Source: Liquidambar formosana
Taxonomy: Eukaryota; Streptophyta; Magnoliopsida; Saxifragales; Altingiaceae
Direction of reading: 5' to 3'
Assembly: GCA_039720395.1 (NCBI GenBank)
Contig: JBBPBK010000130.1
Span: 124,001 to 188,000 of the forward strand
Length of the DNA: 64,000 nt
How positions within the stretch are numbered: position 1 is the stretch's first letter; each line of letters opens with the position of its first letter. Both the position numbers and the translations under genes were made by a program. A model generated the notes under the pieces. It did not search any database. It saw nothing but the letters and a program-made list of their open reading frames with translations, and had not been told where the DNA came from. Positions 11,475 through 24,030 of the stretch are shown here, one piece after another.

Positions 11475-14400
11475 TGTGGTATCAGAGCCACGGTTCAAAT
11501 CTATGTGGTTTTGGTGATCACTGAATCGTTAGATTATTTGCAAAATTCCTTAATTTTAATTTGTTTTCGACATCATATTGATACCGCATTGGTTTCGCAA
11601 TTTTCTTTTTGTTATATTCCTCTGAAAATTGTTTGAAGGTTTTTTTTAAACCTTAACTTTTAGAAAGCCAAAAGCGCAATTTTGATCTATCTTCTAGAAT
11701 TGATTTCGATCGGTGATGGATTGTTATTGGTTTGGCACCGACACTATTTGGGCTGTTTGGGTGTTTTCTTTTGAGGTTGTTAGTAGCCAATTATGATTAG
11801 TCTTGTGGTTGTAAGATGCCTTGAAAGCAATATATTGAAGAATTTGTGAGAAACCCATGCACCTTTATAGAAACACAAATTAACATAAAGAGGAAAAGGC
11901 TCCATTTATTATTATTATTTTTTTTTTTTTATTGGACCTGTTGATCCAATTTGTTATTCCCAAAGTGTTTTGCATTTGTGACCCAATTTTTTGAACTATT
12001 CCAAAACTATGGTTGTTAGTTTTAAAAGTCAAGAAGAAGAATTGTGCTCATGCCTTCAGCTTGCTACACGTGCTTGGGTAATCCTACTAATGGGGTCCGC
12101 ACAGTTATTTGTTTTCAATGAGGTTTTGAAAATTGTCAGTGGATGTATGTTATTTCCTCTTAATATTTGATTTAAGTTTTTGAAAATATAATTTTTATGA
12201 GATGTCAAATTTTATAAGTGTGAATTATAAAATTTTTTACGTATTTTTTTAAGTTGACACTAGTTCGGTAATAAAACATATTTATTAGTCACTTGTGAAT
12301 TGGTCTCATTTTTGCTCGAGGAAATAAATTAGTGTTGAACTATTGAATTTATTGGGCTTTTGATATTTTGGAATTTTGGTTTCCGTTTTGTCAATTGATT
12401 CAGAACATATTTTTATTCATTCTCATTTGTTATTTCAAAATTATTATATGTTTGAATCAATTTATTGGTGATCTTTATAGAGAATTATTATGTTAGCCTA
12501 TATTAATTTATGTTTTGACTAGTAGTCTCTTATGGGGAAGGTATGACTATTGGTATTGTTGCATCATGATATATTGTGAAACTTGTGCTAATACTTGTAT
12601 GAGACTATCGAACTGCCAAAGTAGACGAAAAATCTCTATAACTATTAGTAGAGGGCTCATTAGTATTTTGTTCAATATGTTTATGTTGAGTTTGTGTTAC
12701 TTTTGAATGTCATGATGTTACGTTGCGTAAGATCGTGTCCATTTTTGATATATGACCCAAAGGCTTTGTCATTTATGGTAACACGGTTGGAACGGGCAAT
12801 GAAGTGAAATATGCATGTGTGAAATTGATTTCAACATATGACCTAAAGGCATTGAGAATGATAAGACACTATGTGTAGGAAACTTGCCTTGATCTTGCGA
12901 TAAAGTCGCTTCGTTATTTGGTTCATGATTTCGACCCAAAGGAGGAATCTTGAATTGCAAATAATTTAGAATTTGGTCTACCCCAAAGATCAAATTTTTT
13001 GTGGATGTTATTGCATTTACATATGCTTAGTATTATATTATCCATGTTCGTTTTTTGGCATATTTAATTTGCTCCCATTCTTTTATAATTTATTTTGAAT
13101 ATGCCATATTAATAGTGAAACAAATTCTAATTCTATAGCTGTTAAGAAATTGGTTGTTTTAAGATTAAAGCTATAGAAGAATTTCAAAATTTAAAATTGA
13201 TCTCTTGTTTTCTATTTCATGATTATAGATATAAATTTTTAGAATGAGATCAAATATAATTTATCTAGAAACTCACAAGCACAATATTTTTGGGGCCTTA
13301 TATAATTTTCTTGCAATTTTGGGACAATATTGTACACTTTGATGAGTTCTTTTTGGAAGTTCTGTTGGTGAAACCATTTGCCCAATTTTGAATTCATCAC
13401 ATAATTTTTGAAGAACTCTATTTGATTATAATCTCGGGTTTATATTTATTTGGTAATAAATTCATTTGCTTGACGTTTTGAGTATATTTAAAGTTTATAA
13501 ATTTTGAGATAAAGAAAATCCAATATTTTTAGATATAGTAAACTATTAGTTTGTATTGAAATATTTTGGATTTTTCTAGATACACAAATTTGAATGACCA
13601 TTTATGAACATCAATTTATTTTTTGTCATTTCAAATAAATTCTTTTGGCTTAGATTTAATGGTCATTTTGTGATACTCTTATGTGTCCCTTATTCACGTG
13701 TTTGTATCTAGCCCACTATTTATAAACATTTTTCATCTTATGAATGTTTTTTTCTCAATGGGAGTTTTTGCAAGAGATTATTTTGTTTTATATATACGCT
13801 CAATTTTGTTTTAAATCATTACTAGCAAGTGCTTGTGATTTTTTGTTCTGCTATCCATAACTATTTTAGAATAGTTTTGTTCGTGCACATTTGAATGCTA
13901 TTCAATTATTTTATGGATTAGTGTGCATTTTGAATTAAATTTATCTACACATCATGTTGATAAATACTTAATTGTATTTAGTACATTTAGTTTGTGGGAG
14001 CACCCAAAATTAGAATTTTTTGTTATAGATCATTTGATTATTATTATTATCTTATGTTGGAAAAGTTTTATTGAAAATTACATTTACTTCTCGTCATAAT
14101 TTTGTATTATGTTACTATTAGTTTGATTAGTGAAAATCTATTTCCGCGTTGGTCTATTTGGATTCGTATTTGTTTTCTCTCAAATTGAGAGTTTTGGTTC
14201 CTTAGAGTTCTTATTGAAATATATGTGAGATTCGATTTTATACGCTCACTTTTGGGGACTTAGAACTCTTAAACTAACTTGGGAATTCCGGATGATTGGA
14301 AATCATCTGAAGTGCTCTCATCTGGATTTTGTTTGCACATTCGTTATGATATGTCCCAATCATATTTTGGAACCAGGTGACATGTGCTTTTGTTTTCGGT

Positions 14401-14776
14401 GCACATGAAGTTTCGATGACCGTTCATGGGAAAGGCTTGTTTGTTCTTTCACTATACTTTGTTACATGTCTTGTCCCATTAGACACATATCTCCACATTT
14501 TGTTACTTAAATATGATGATTTTGTAGATACTTTGACCTTGGTAATAGGCCAGTATTGCGTAAATGTGTACGCCCTTCCTGATTGGGTGTCTATCAAATC
14601 ATTGTAAATAAGTTTTGTTTTATAAACTCTTATATTACTAAATGTTTGGGCAACTTAAATAAGATCATCATTTGTTTTTCAAATTAATGAGTGGCCACTC
14701 GACTTTTAAATTTTGTTATTAACTCAGACTTTGTTTTCAAATTTTAAAATCTTTCGCTATGGTCCAAGTGGAAGAA
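11475..14776 (+). other. Non-coding internal domain of the LTR element
   Basis: Starts with the initiator-Met tRNA primer-binding site (11477-11490) and ends with a short purine tract at about 14766-14776. Short frames at 12515-12706 and 14377-14607 show no retroviral-type domain. This is typical of large retrotransposon derivatives, where RNA signals are kept but proteins are supplied in trans. Confidence 0.75.
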
Positions 14777-15303
14777 TGTAAGAATTTTTTGGATTCTACA
14801 GCTTATATTTTATTTAGATTAAGTTCTGAGTTAATTGTGATGATCTTGTAAAAATGGGACCCATAGATCGAATGGTTTTTTGTCAATTACAGTGAATATG
14901 TTTTGACCGTTTGATCGAATGTAATTTGGTAATATTAGTAGGGTTTTAGTAAATGTGGTGATTTGATTCTATGTGTCTTGACCTATAGGATTTATGATAG
15001 GTTAAGTCCTAGTTGGATTTGGAAACTTAGGGTTAGTGGTTGTCACCCAGCCGCCTATATATTTCATTGTGTTTTGAAACCCTATCATCCAGAAGTTAGG
15101 AAGGCTGGGTGTAGTACCACGACCGTCGTGGTTTTCTATTTTTGCAGGTAGAAGCATCTTTATAGTGATTACGTTTTCGACTTTTACCGGTATGTATAGA
15201 TTATTTATTCAATTATATATGATTTGCCATGTCATATAGATCCGATTCATCTTATTTTCGCTTCCGGTTAGTTTAATATTATTTGTTTTAATATTTTCTA
15301 TCA
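14777..15303 (+). repeat. Right LTR, 527 bp
   Basis: Intact LTR from TGTAAGAATT to TTTTCTATCA, followed by the ATATG target duplication. It serves as the uninterrupted reference for the left LTR. Confidence 0.9.
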
Positions 15304-16127
15304 ATATGAGCTAACTAATTAAAAGTATAAATATTGCAAAATAAAATATCATACGGAAATACCCTATTACCTGAAAATGTAGCTAGTATTTAAGATTCTG
15401 TAGAATGTATTTTCAAACCTCATTATACGAAGTGGGCGGTTTTATTATGTCCATGGATAAACGCATGACAGCTTTTAAAACTGCATGAAAATGCCTAGAG
15501 ACCATTTCACCTGAACGTTGGAATCGTTCTTGAATCATCCTATTTCCCAAATTATACCCAAATACGTTGAGAAACATTGCTACTTGCTCATCCACACCTA
15601 CATAGTTATCTTTCAAAGTTTTACAAAAGCTCTTAAATACGTGCTTTTCCATTCTAAATTGTTCATGACTGCGCGTATCATTTCCATTCATAATATCCGT
15701 GAGAAACTTTCTCCCACTATATGTAGAATCCCTACATAGTTCCTTAGATATGAAATTGTTGAAATATAAAACTGCTGCAGTACAACCGGCCTCTATAAGT
15801 GCATGAAAGTCCTCATCTCTTTTAATATCTTCATTTCGATCCGTAAAGTAACTGCAACTATGAAAATGAATTACTAACATGGAACAAGATACATGTTGTG
15901 ACAACCAACATAGTAATATCCATAAAATCATTCAATAATATCAAACTACTAAAAAGACCATCAAACAAATATGCGATAATATATGGAATTCAAATTCGTA
16001 GAGTAATATTCATTGCAATCATAAGATCTCCAAAGTCAAAAACTGATAAAATAAAATAAGGCGTTCATCTACACCATGAAAGAAAACATAATTACAGGGA
16101 AGTTCGCAAATTATAATAATAGAAATC

Positions 16128-17186
16128 CTAAACAGTGGGTACCGGTGCAATAGGGGTTTCTCGAAGTTGTTCTTGTTTCAGCCATGCAAGTTGCAAGTCG
16201 GGGTCGTTCAATGCAACAAACATCTCCCTATTGTTTTGATTCACAAATAATCACGTCCCAAGCATGAATAGCTCGCCCCCCCCTCCTGATTGACTTCTGG
16301 AATTGCAGTCATCATCTCAATACAATCCTTTATGGTGCTCCCTACTTGGTTATTTCAAGTAACTGTAGCTTTATTCTCCACAGTATGACAAATGCGGTCA
16401 AGCTATTTCGACAACTTTACTGCAGCTAAGACCTTCTTTTTTTGTTTTTCTTATATAGGCTTAAAAACTTCAACTATCCTCTTATGCAGTTGTGTAACAT
16501 TTCCAACATCATTGTTTGCAGCAATGTTTTCTAATCCCAAAGACTCTTTATATTCTCCTTCTACATCATCATGATCTTCTTCAAGAAGATCCCCACCTAT
16601 GGAAGGTCCACTATGACGTGGGGGTAGTACGCCAGAGGAAGGTGCCCAAGCTCTTACCCCAGTGACTGCTATATCTCGGAATCGCTTATCTAACTTGAAG
16701 CAGTGCTTTAATCCTTTTTTTTGAAATTTTGCTGCCTTTGGGATTTGCTATATATACAATAATTCAACTAGTTAGTAAATTAACTATAAAGGTAAATCAT
16801 TATAATAAAAAAAAATTAAACCTATATTTGCAAACCTGAATTTTCCTATCCCACCATTTAAGTGTTGCATCAACTGTTTGTTTAGTATAATTCCAACCAA
16901 GTCCAGTTTCATGGCCCACTAATTTATCCCAAATTTGCCACTCCTTCTTCAAATTATCCCAACGATTTTTCACCTACTTCTGATCATAAGTTCTTCCTGT
17001 CTTTTCAGCTAATTTTTTAATAACAATATTCCACCCTTCCCTGCTGAAATGAGATGTGAGCCTATAACCAGCTCGTACAGCATCTACACAAATATCTATA
17101 AACCATAAAGTTTTTGTTCCCTCCCATGTTGCCTTTGGTTTATTACCCTTGTCCCTTGACGAACCAATGTTTCCATTGCTTTCCAT
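16128..17186 (-). pseudogene. PIF/Harbinger ORF1, Myb/SANT-like DNA-binding protein pseudogene
   Basis: Companion protein of PIF/Harbinger transposases, which binds element ends and helps transposition. Exon 1 starts at 17186 and encodes KATWEGTKTLWFIDICVDAV, then HFSREGWNIVIKKLAEKTG and, after TYDQK, VKNRWDNLKKEWQIWDKLVG, the trihelix-like Myb_DNA-bind_3 pattern with spaced tryptophans. A single TAG replaces the expected residue between YDQK and VKNRW. After an intron near 16750-16835, exon 2 continues with GLKHCFKLDKRFRDIAVTGV and an acidic EEDHDDVEGEY stretch, has further stops, and ends at 16128 after RETPIAPVPTV. The first nonsense codon lies inside the DNA-binding domain, so the copy is inactive. 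Confidence 0.8.
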
Positions 17187-18894
17187 CTCTCTATATTCAA
17201 ATATAAAAATAATGACATAAAAAATAAAGAAAAAAGAAAAAAAAAATCAGAACCAAGAGCATGCATTTATAGATCTAGTGTGGTGTCATTGCTTCACTTT
17301 TTTTACATAGCTCCAATTTTGGAAGTGATGCATGATGTGTCCTTAGATGCTATAGAAAACAAAATAGAACCAATTTTAATTTTTTTGGTCTTTTTAAGAA
17401 ATGAATTACTGGCGCCACCCCCACCCTTTTAGATGCTTTGCCTATATCATTGTGCTACTGCAACTTTGGCATAACTGTTTTGTGTTTATGGCATGTTCAA
17501 ATGTGTCATAAGTTAAATCAATTTCATTACACATATCGAAGACAATTTTAGTATTTTACTAATCATCTTGTTGGTGGCATCATTTTTCCTTTGGTATGTA
17601 TGTCACCCTTCTAAGAGATTCTCAGTATCCATGACTGACTTACCAATTTTCCTTTCTTCCTATTCATTTTTTCCCCTTTTGTTTCTCTTATAATTCTGCT
17701 TTTAATTTGACAATTTGAAATGTGGTCAGGTTTATCCAGAAGGACCACGTTGGGAGCCAAAGCGAACGTAAGCAGAAGTCAGCTCCTAAAGAAGGCAAAC
17801 ATCTCCCCATTGATGTATTCTTTGTGAAGAGCAATCAAAATTTCTAGCATTTTATTTTAGTTTTAAAAATCCTGTATATAATAACAAAATCCAATTGCTT
17901 AGAGATTAATGGTGTTAATTTCATTAATCTCACCTCCATGTAAATGTTTTCTGTATCTTAATTTAAACCCAGATAATAAAAGTTGTGTTGTGTTAATATG
18001 TTATTTTTAGTGAACACTTTCACGTGTTGTATATTATGGGTTCTTCAATTGGCAGAGAGTTGCCCTTGTCTTTTGTACATTGTTCTAACAATATAATATT
18101 CCGTATAACACTACAAACATATAATTTAAATATATATATGTACACATAAATTATTTTTGGAACTCAAAAGTACATGTCAGATAGAGTTGAGAAATACCTT
18201 GAAGTTGGAGACAATTCTTGTGGCTGTGTTTTGAGGCTCCTCATTTATGAGTAATATAAAGGTAGGGTTTACAGAACACCATTTGATTCATAGGCTTGAT
18301 TGTCTTTTGGAAATGTTAACATGGGCAAAATGGTCTATTCAAAAAATTCATTAAACTAGCAAAACCTCTTCCTGAGAAGAGGTTGCATCCTCTTTTGCAA
18401 AAAGCATCAGTACCGTCACTTTTAGTGAAAGGGCTTTAAGCTTGTTTTCCTCTTTTGCCTAACGCGGATTTCTGTGCATGCCAAACACATTAAAAGCACT
18501 TCTATTCATAAAAAAGTGCATAAGTGCTAACGCACCGCATTACCAAACGGGCCTGAAGTAGACCATATAAATTGTCTTTTCAAGAAGAGATTTTTGTGAT
18601 GGAAAAAAAAATAATAATAATCAATGCCAACACTAATAAATTAATTAAATGTGTCATCAATAACTTAAATAAATACCTAAAATATATGTAAATTTCAGTT
18701 GTACACTTGCCTATTAAAAGGATGTTTTATCATGGCTCTGTCCGTGTGTGTATATATATTTTATTATTATAAGGAAAAAGCTAAATAGTTTAACCCTTTT
18801 TTTCGAACTTGTTTGGCAACTAACCTAGTCATGTACTTATTTCAAAGAGTAATAATTTAAATTTAAAAATATATATAGAGTAGTGATACATAGG

Positions 18895-20156
18895 ACACTA
18901 TTAGGGGACGAAACTGTAGGACGACTGCCAACCTTGAAGTTGATTGGTTAGTTCAAAAACTACCTAAATAGGTAATGCCGAAAATACCCATCACACAAAT
19001 TGGAATCAACCGAAAATCACACCCAAATCAAAAAATGAGATTTCCACACTGACTTTGAGTTTGCAAAATCAAATCAACCACTTGATTCAAACCAGGAAAA
19101 AAAGGAAAGAAAAGCTACAAGGAAATTCAAGATAAAAATAAAAAGATAAATATCAAGATAAAATCATTAATTTAAAACATAAGTTCATACAACCAGGAGT
19201 AAAGAATAATAATCTTGATATTTTAACTTTTAACTTTTTAAAATCAAGAACTTTGATCACTCACAAAAAAATTGGAAACTCAAGATAACTATTTGAAGAC
19301 CCAGGATAATTATCTGAAGAACCGATATAATTATCTTATAAAATTGAGATAATTATCATGATTTGTGAAACTCAAGATAACTATTTGAAGAACTAGGATA
19401 ATTATCTGAAGAACTTATAAAATTGATCTGAAGAACCGAGAAAAAAATTATCTTGACTGGTTTAGTACAACCAGTCGATTGTGACCCTACTGGTTTGATC
19501 TTATTATCTGAAGTTCTAGATAATTATCTTGTGTTTAAGGATAATTATCTTGAGTTTAGAGATAATTATCTAAAAAAACAGGAAAAAAAAATGAAGAACA
19601 AAAAGCAAAAGATCATGCCTTTATCAAACCACAATAATGAGTACCTCCAGCGACACTCTTGCCAAGCCTCCAGTGTCGACCAAATGGGCTCTAACTTCAC
19701 ACAACAAGCTTGAGTTGCACTATCAGGACCTTCAACCATCACTTGCGGGCGTTGTTGTGTGACGAGAAAACAAGGAGGAGTTATGAGCGAGTTGCAGTTG
19801 CTGAAGCTCTAATGGCGGACTGTTGGGTATTGACGGTGACTTGGTGCTTTAAAGGGGGTAGAAGAGAGCCGGTGTTGTGTGGAAGGTATAAGAGAAAGTA
19901 AGAGAGATTTCTAGAAGAAGGGGATGGAGAGAGATCCGTATGATGCTTGGAGATAAAGTAGAGAGAGAAAGAGATATTTTTGTAAAGGAAAGGGGAAATG
20001 GGGTGGGATTCTCCGTAATTTATGATGAGGGCAACTTTGTATTTTTGCAATTTGGTATTGGTATTACCGTGATTGTGGGTTTTATTGGTAGAAGGGCAAG
20101 TATGTCACTTTGGCAATTCGGCTTGCCTTTGGTCCTAAAAGGTTCGTCCTGTTAGT
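18895..20156. mobile_element. Possible degenerate DNA transposon
   Basis: Near the left end is GGACGAAACTGTAGGACGACTGCCAA (about 18905-18930, too diverged to align cleanly) and near the right end the inverted relative GGTTCGTCCTGTTAG (20142-20156). Both regions share GGACGAA..CT..TAGGAC. Between them are the GATAATTATC palindrome cluster and a CT/GA-rich stretch that looks like a leader on the minus strand (19880-20000). No transposase domain. Boundaries and family are tentative. Confidence 0.3.
19305..19570. repeat. Cluster of six GATAATTATC palindromes
   Basis: The perfect 10-bp palindrome GATAATTATC occurs at 19305-19314, 19348-19357, 19397-19406, 19519-19528, 19540-19549 and 19561-19570, with several near copies between. 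Linking words such as CTGAAGAAC and TGAGTTTAG also repeat. The last three copies are spaced exactly 21 bp apart. Confidence 0.9.
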
Positions 20157-20159
20157 CAT

Positions 20160-21005
20160 TACCCATATATATATTATTTCATAAATAAATTGAACAAATA
20201 AAATCTTGTTTAAATTCAAAAATTAAGAAATAAATTAAAATAAATGTGTCATCCAACTCATTGAAAATATTATTCTATGAGTGGGAAAGTTGGGGTTTTT
20301 TATAAATTTTTTTTTTATAATATAAAAAATTAAATGAAATTATTATAAATATACTTATTTTTACAATTTTCTCAATGATAAATGTGCTTACTAAAACATG
20401 GGAATCCTCCTAGGTTGTCCTTTGTTGAGATGATGCTCTAACTATCGATCAGATAAGGTAGAATTTTTAACATTGTTACATATAGGATTTGGTTTTCTTA
20501 ATGCCAGTTTATGATAGTCTAGGAACCTCATTCAATTTTATTATATTATATTTTAATAAAAGGTTCTATGTGAGAAAACAAACCAACTCCAAAAATAAAT
20601 AATTAAATAAAAAAAAAGGTATCCTCATAAAATATTTGTGAATCATGATTTGTCAAAAACTAACACCAAAAACATAAAATAAAAAAATACTCAAAAGTAA
20701 TAATATCCAATAGAACTAAAATAGAACTCAACTGCATTTGTAAGGAATCTTGTAGGTAAGGCATTCAGCAAGAATAGAGGTAGGAGATTCAAAATCTACA
20801 GAAATATATGAAGTACTTGCCGCACATGGAAAACAGTATTTTCTATAGCAATTAGAACAAACCCTAAAACCCTATATTTCGAGAAAGAAAAGAAGATGAG
20901 GGCTCTATTAAAATAGGTTGAAACTACTATTAATGGAGAAAGTAGAATTTAGAATCCCGCTAATAATGGAGAGATGATATATATTATGAAATAGAGTTTA
21001 CTTGC
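20160..21005. other. AT-rich intergenic DNA
   Basis: No gene or bounded element recognised; short frames only. Confidence 0.35.
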
Positions 21006-21144
21006 AATTCTAAGTTTTATTTATTTATACGAATTATAGTTTCCTTAGAATTCCTATTTATGTATGTGTTTTATGAATTCTGGGTTTTATTTATTTATAC
21101 GAATTATAGTTTCCTTGGAATTCTTATTTATGTATGTGTTTTAT
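21006..21144. repeat. Tandem repeat, about 70-bp unit x 2
   Basis: ATTCT..GTTTTATTTATTTATACGAATTATAG-type block followed by TTCC.TATTTATGTATGTG occurs twice, with a 70-bp offset and only a few differences. Confidence 0.85.
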
Positions 21145-24030
21145 ATTCCTATATTTCCTATATATGTAGAAGGGTAGTTGTGTGCTTAAAATTTAAAATT
21201 AGAGTATATTAGTCAATCAAAAGTTTTTCTCACATTCAGCTTTTTGTAGGTAGTATAATATAATATAATAATAAATAAATATAAATATAGATTTGTTTCT
21301 ACTATATATTTCTTCGGAAACATCTAACATGATTGGAATGATTTAGAAAATGAATGTTTGATGTTGTCATGCATGCAGATTGAAGCCTATTTCATTTTTT
21401 TTTTTTTTTTTCCAGTAGATTCTGTAGAACCTACATATGATCTACACATAATATGTCTCCTATTTTTTTTTTAATGCCAAGTCACAAATCACAGTATATC
21501 CTGTTGTATGTCTTTTTCTTTCTTTTTTTTTTATATCACAAGATTTCAATATGCTAACACACCTGATTAATTTCTTGAGCACATATAATCCCCCGTTTCA
21601 CATGCATGATATTACAAGATAAAATCCAAAGGGTGACCATGAGAAAAAGTGGTGAGAGTTGAACAGATTGCATTTGCTATAAGGGAATAGAATGATAATT
21701 CCTTTATTCTAAAAAAAATTAATTGTTTGATAACTCAAGGAAATTGAATGGTCATTCCAGTGGGGGTGTATTCCCTCAAATGATGGAATAGCCATTCATT
21801 CTCAAAGCCAGAGGAATATAATGGTCATTCCCATCTCTAAAGAATAAAAGCATTAAAAGTGAGTCCCACCTAATCTTTTCATTTATATTCCCACCCTTTG
21901 CCAAATATTCCCAATCCCATTCCATTCTCTCCCTATTCCATTCACTCAAACCCAATATGAAACCCATGACCACTCAGTCCATCCCTCAACGCTATATCCT
22001 CCTATGTAAAAGAAATCATTGCATGGGCATGGATTAAGGGAGAGCACTATAGATGTATAGCAAATGTCTCCTTCACATTCAACCAAAAAAAAGAAAAAAA
22101 ATGTCTCCTTCATTGACTTTTCCTTTTTGAATTCATGGTAAAGTCCCCAATTTGTGGGACAATTGTGAAATCCCAAATCTAGGGTTCCAAAATTAAAGGA
22201 GAATGTTAAATTTTTTTTTTTTTTTTTTTTTTGCCTAAATCTACTGGTTGTCCCTTTAGTTAAGCAAGTAGATTTGACTAAAAAAATTGAATTATATAAC
22301 ATTGCTCTAAATCAAATAGAGGTTATTTATAGGAGAAAATTCATCTTTTTAAAAAAAAAATCTGACCAATTTTAGGAAAATTGAAAGAATTAATTTCGGA
22401 ATATTTTGATTAAGTTACTTTTATGGGAGCGACTATTGCCACCACAAAAATTCTTTTGCACCTCTCCCTTAGTTTACACTTTACTCTTTTAAGGTTTTAT
22501 TACAAACATAAAAAATTTTCATGAAAACTAACCATGTTTTCAAATGGGGTATAACTAACTTGTGCACTTAAGACTTACACCTAAGCACTTGTATTTCATT
22601 TAAAAATGGATTTATGATTGCATACGTTTACCATGAACTTATGCTTCTATAAGTCTTATATATATGGATTTTTTGTTAATTTTCGCAAGATTGGATTACT
22701 TATGGAAGATAGAGGATACAAAACTCGGGATAAATAACCCCAAACGCAAAACAGAACCCACTCCAAAATACCAACCAATCAAGACAGGCAAAGCAACCCA
22801 AGAAAACACACCCCGAAGATAGTAAATACAATTCTCAGCAAGATATCAAGAATAGATTGGCAGCTGCTTGTACTTTTTCTTTTTCATTTTTTATTGCCAA
22901 ATTATAAAAGAACGTACTCACATGGAATCAAAATCACGACCTTCGCGAACTCCCAACAAGATATATTATATTATCGAGTCGCTTGTTGAATTTTCAAATA
23001 TTAATGTGAAATTCATTATGCAAGAAAGTCGCTGCAAACTTCCAGAATATATTGAATTTTGAAACTTTCCCACCATTGACATTATGGAAAAGTGATAAGA
23101 GCTTAGAAATTGAAAGCAACATTTAAAATTGCACTCTTCATTTTTCACCTTAAAGGCCAGGGATGCTACGGTCCACAACGATTGAACCGTCATACGGTGT
23201 GAGACCCAAATGTACGTATTATACATACACCAAAGACTTCTGTTTCACCTTGACTGCATGACAATTGCAATTTGCAATCCCAATCCCCACCGAGGGAGGG
23301 AAATTTCTTTGGCCAACGCTAACCCATCAACTGTTGCTAGCACTTGCCCTTTGCTGGTGAGACATTTCAGGTTTTAGGGGGTGAGATGAGATATATTAAT
23401 TTGATTTCAAACTTTAAAGAGGAGACCAAATTGTAATTCTCAATCAGTGATTTAGCACGCATAAATATATTTATCTATGGAGGTAGGATTAAATTATATT
23501 TGGTGTGTAAAAAATTTTGCTCTTACTTACATTAATATATTTTTTTATTTTATAGGATCCGATTTTTTTTTTTTTTTTTTAAGCCCACTTTTGAATATGG
23601 TCTTTCTGTATAGAATTCATGCATGCCAAATATCATATTGATTTAATACATATCTCATCCCTAAATTTATTTATTTTTATTTTTTTGTAAATAATACTAC
23701 AATTTATGCTGCTTTATCAATGAAATAATTCCTAATCTTTAACATATTAACTTAAGGATAATATTTGATGAGTTGGTTAATTAAGGGCGTGATATATAGA
23801 TATAATACAATGATAGGCTTAATAAACCTCACACATGTATGGGGTAGAATTTTCAAAAGATGATGTTGCATATTGATAAGATCAACACAAACTGGCCTGA
23901 AAATCTATGATATCTCATCATATAAAAGAGAAAATGTGACTTGACAATCCCCCTAGGGCCTTATCCCTTTCTTGTCCATGTGAGGTGCGTGCACAACACA
24001 TGGCTCATTGAAGCGTGGACTTTCTCATGC
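21145..24030. other. AT-rich intergenic DNA, no gene seen
   Basis: Holds long poly-T runs (for example near 21396, 22210 and 23566) and a stretch at 21670-21960 with repeated opposing GGAAT and ATTCC words that may be an old inverted-repeat element. No protein-coding signal. Towards 24000 the sequence becomes the promoter of the VQ gene. Confidence 0.35.

Larger units (their letters stand above)
9572..15303 (+). mobile_element. Non-autonomous LTR retrotransposon (LARD-like)
   Basis: Complete element framed by direct LTRs that begin TGTAAGAATT and end TTTTCTATCA. Left LTR 9572-11474 (enlarged by a nested insert), right LTR 14777-15303 (527 bp). Directly after the left LTR is TGGTATCAGAGCCA (11477-11490), the classical primer-binding site complementary to initiator-methionine tRNA. 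A short purine tract AAGTGGAAGAA precedes the right LTR. The 3.3-kb internal region (11475-14776) has no frame longer than about 76 codons and no gag, protease, integrase, reverse transcriptase or RNase H motif, so it needs enzymes from another element. Over about 420 bp the LTRs differ at roughly a dozen sites, nearly all transitions, so the insertion is fairly recent. Confidence 0.9.
9567..15308. repeat. Target-site duplication ATATG of the LTR element
   Basis: ATATG at 9567-9571 directly precedes the left LTR and ATATG at 15304-15308 directly follows the right LTR. The perfect match fixes both outer boundaries of the nested retroelement. Confidence 0.9.
8776..15931 (-). pseudogene. PIF/Harbinger DDE transposase pseudogene
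   Basis: Transposase of the DDE_Tnp_4 type that would cut and paste the surrounding element. The N-terminal part (15411-15931) contains FRMEKHVFKSFCKTL and FQRSGEMVSRHFHAVLKAV. The catalytic part lies at 8776-9540: IDGTHVQA with the first Asp, IGRKGYCTQNVMAACSFDM, WEGAAHDTRIF with the second Asp, YYLVDAGYPNMKGYLAPYKGERYHL, and SLRSVIECFFGVLKARWQIL with the Glu. Damage is extensive: TGA and TAG codons follow the PPTSYNEV segment, a 4-bp insertion sits just before GTHVQA, and frame changes occur after FLEAL, around KMHPYEYD and near the C-terminus. A 5.7-kb LTR element sits between the two parts, apparently in the usual intron before the DCxGAIDGTH motif. No functional enzyme can be made. Confidence 0.85.
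8298..18553 (-). mobile_element. PIF/Harbinger DNA transposon, disrupted by a nested LTR element
   Basis: The ends share the inverted motif GGCCCGTTTGG (8299-8309) and CCAAACGGGCC (18543-18553), with a further shared subterminal AAGCACTTCTA word. Inside, on the minus strand, lie the two genes that define the PIF/Harbinger superfamily: a Myb/SANT-like DNA-binding ORF (16128-17186) and a DDE transposase (8776-15931). Removing the 5.73-kb LTR element leaves about 4.5 kb, a usual size for this superfamily. A TTA/TAA target duplication is not visible, so the exact outer boundary is uncertain by a few bases. Both genes carry disabling lesions, so this copy is non-autonomous. Confidence 0.82.
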
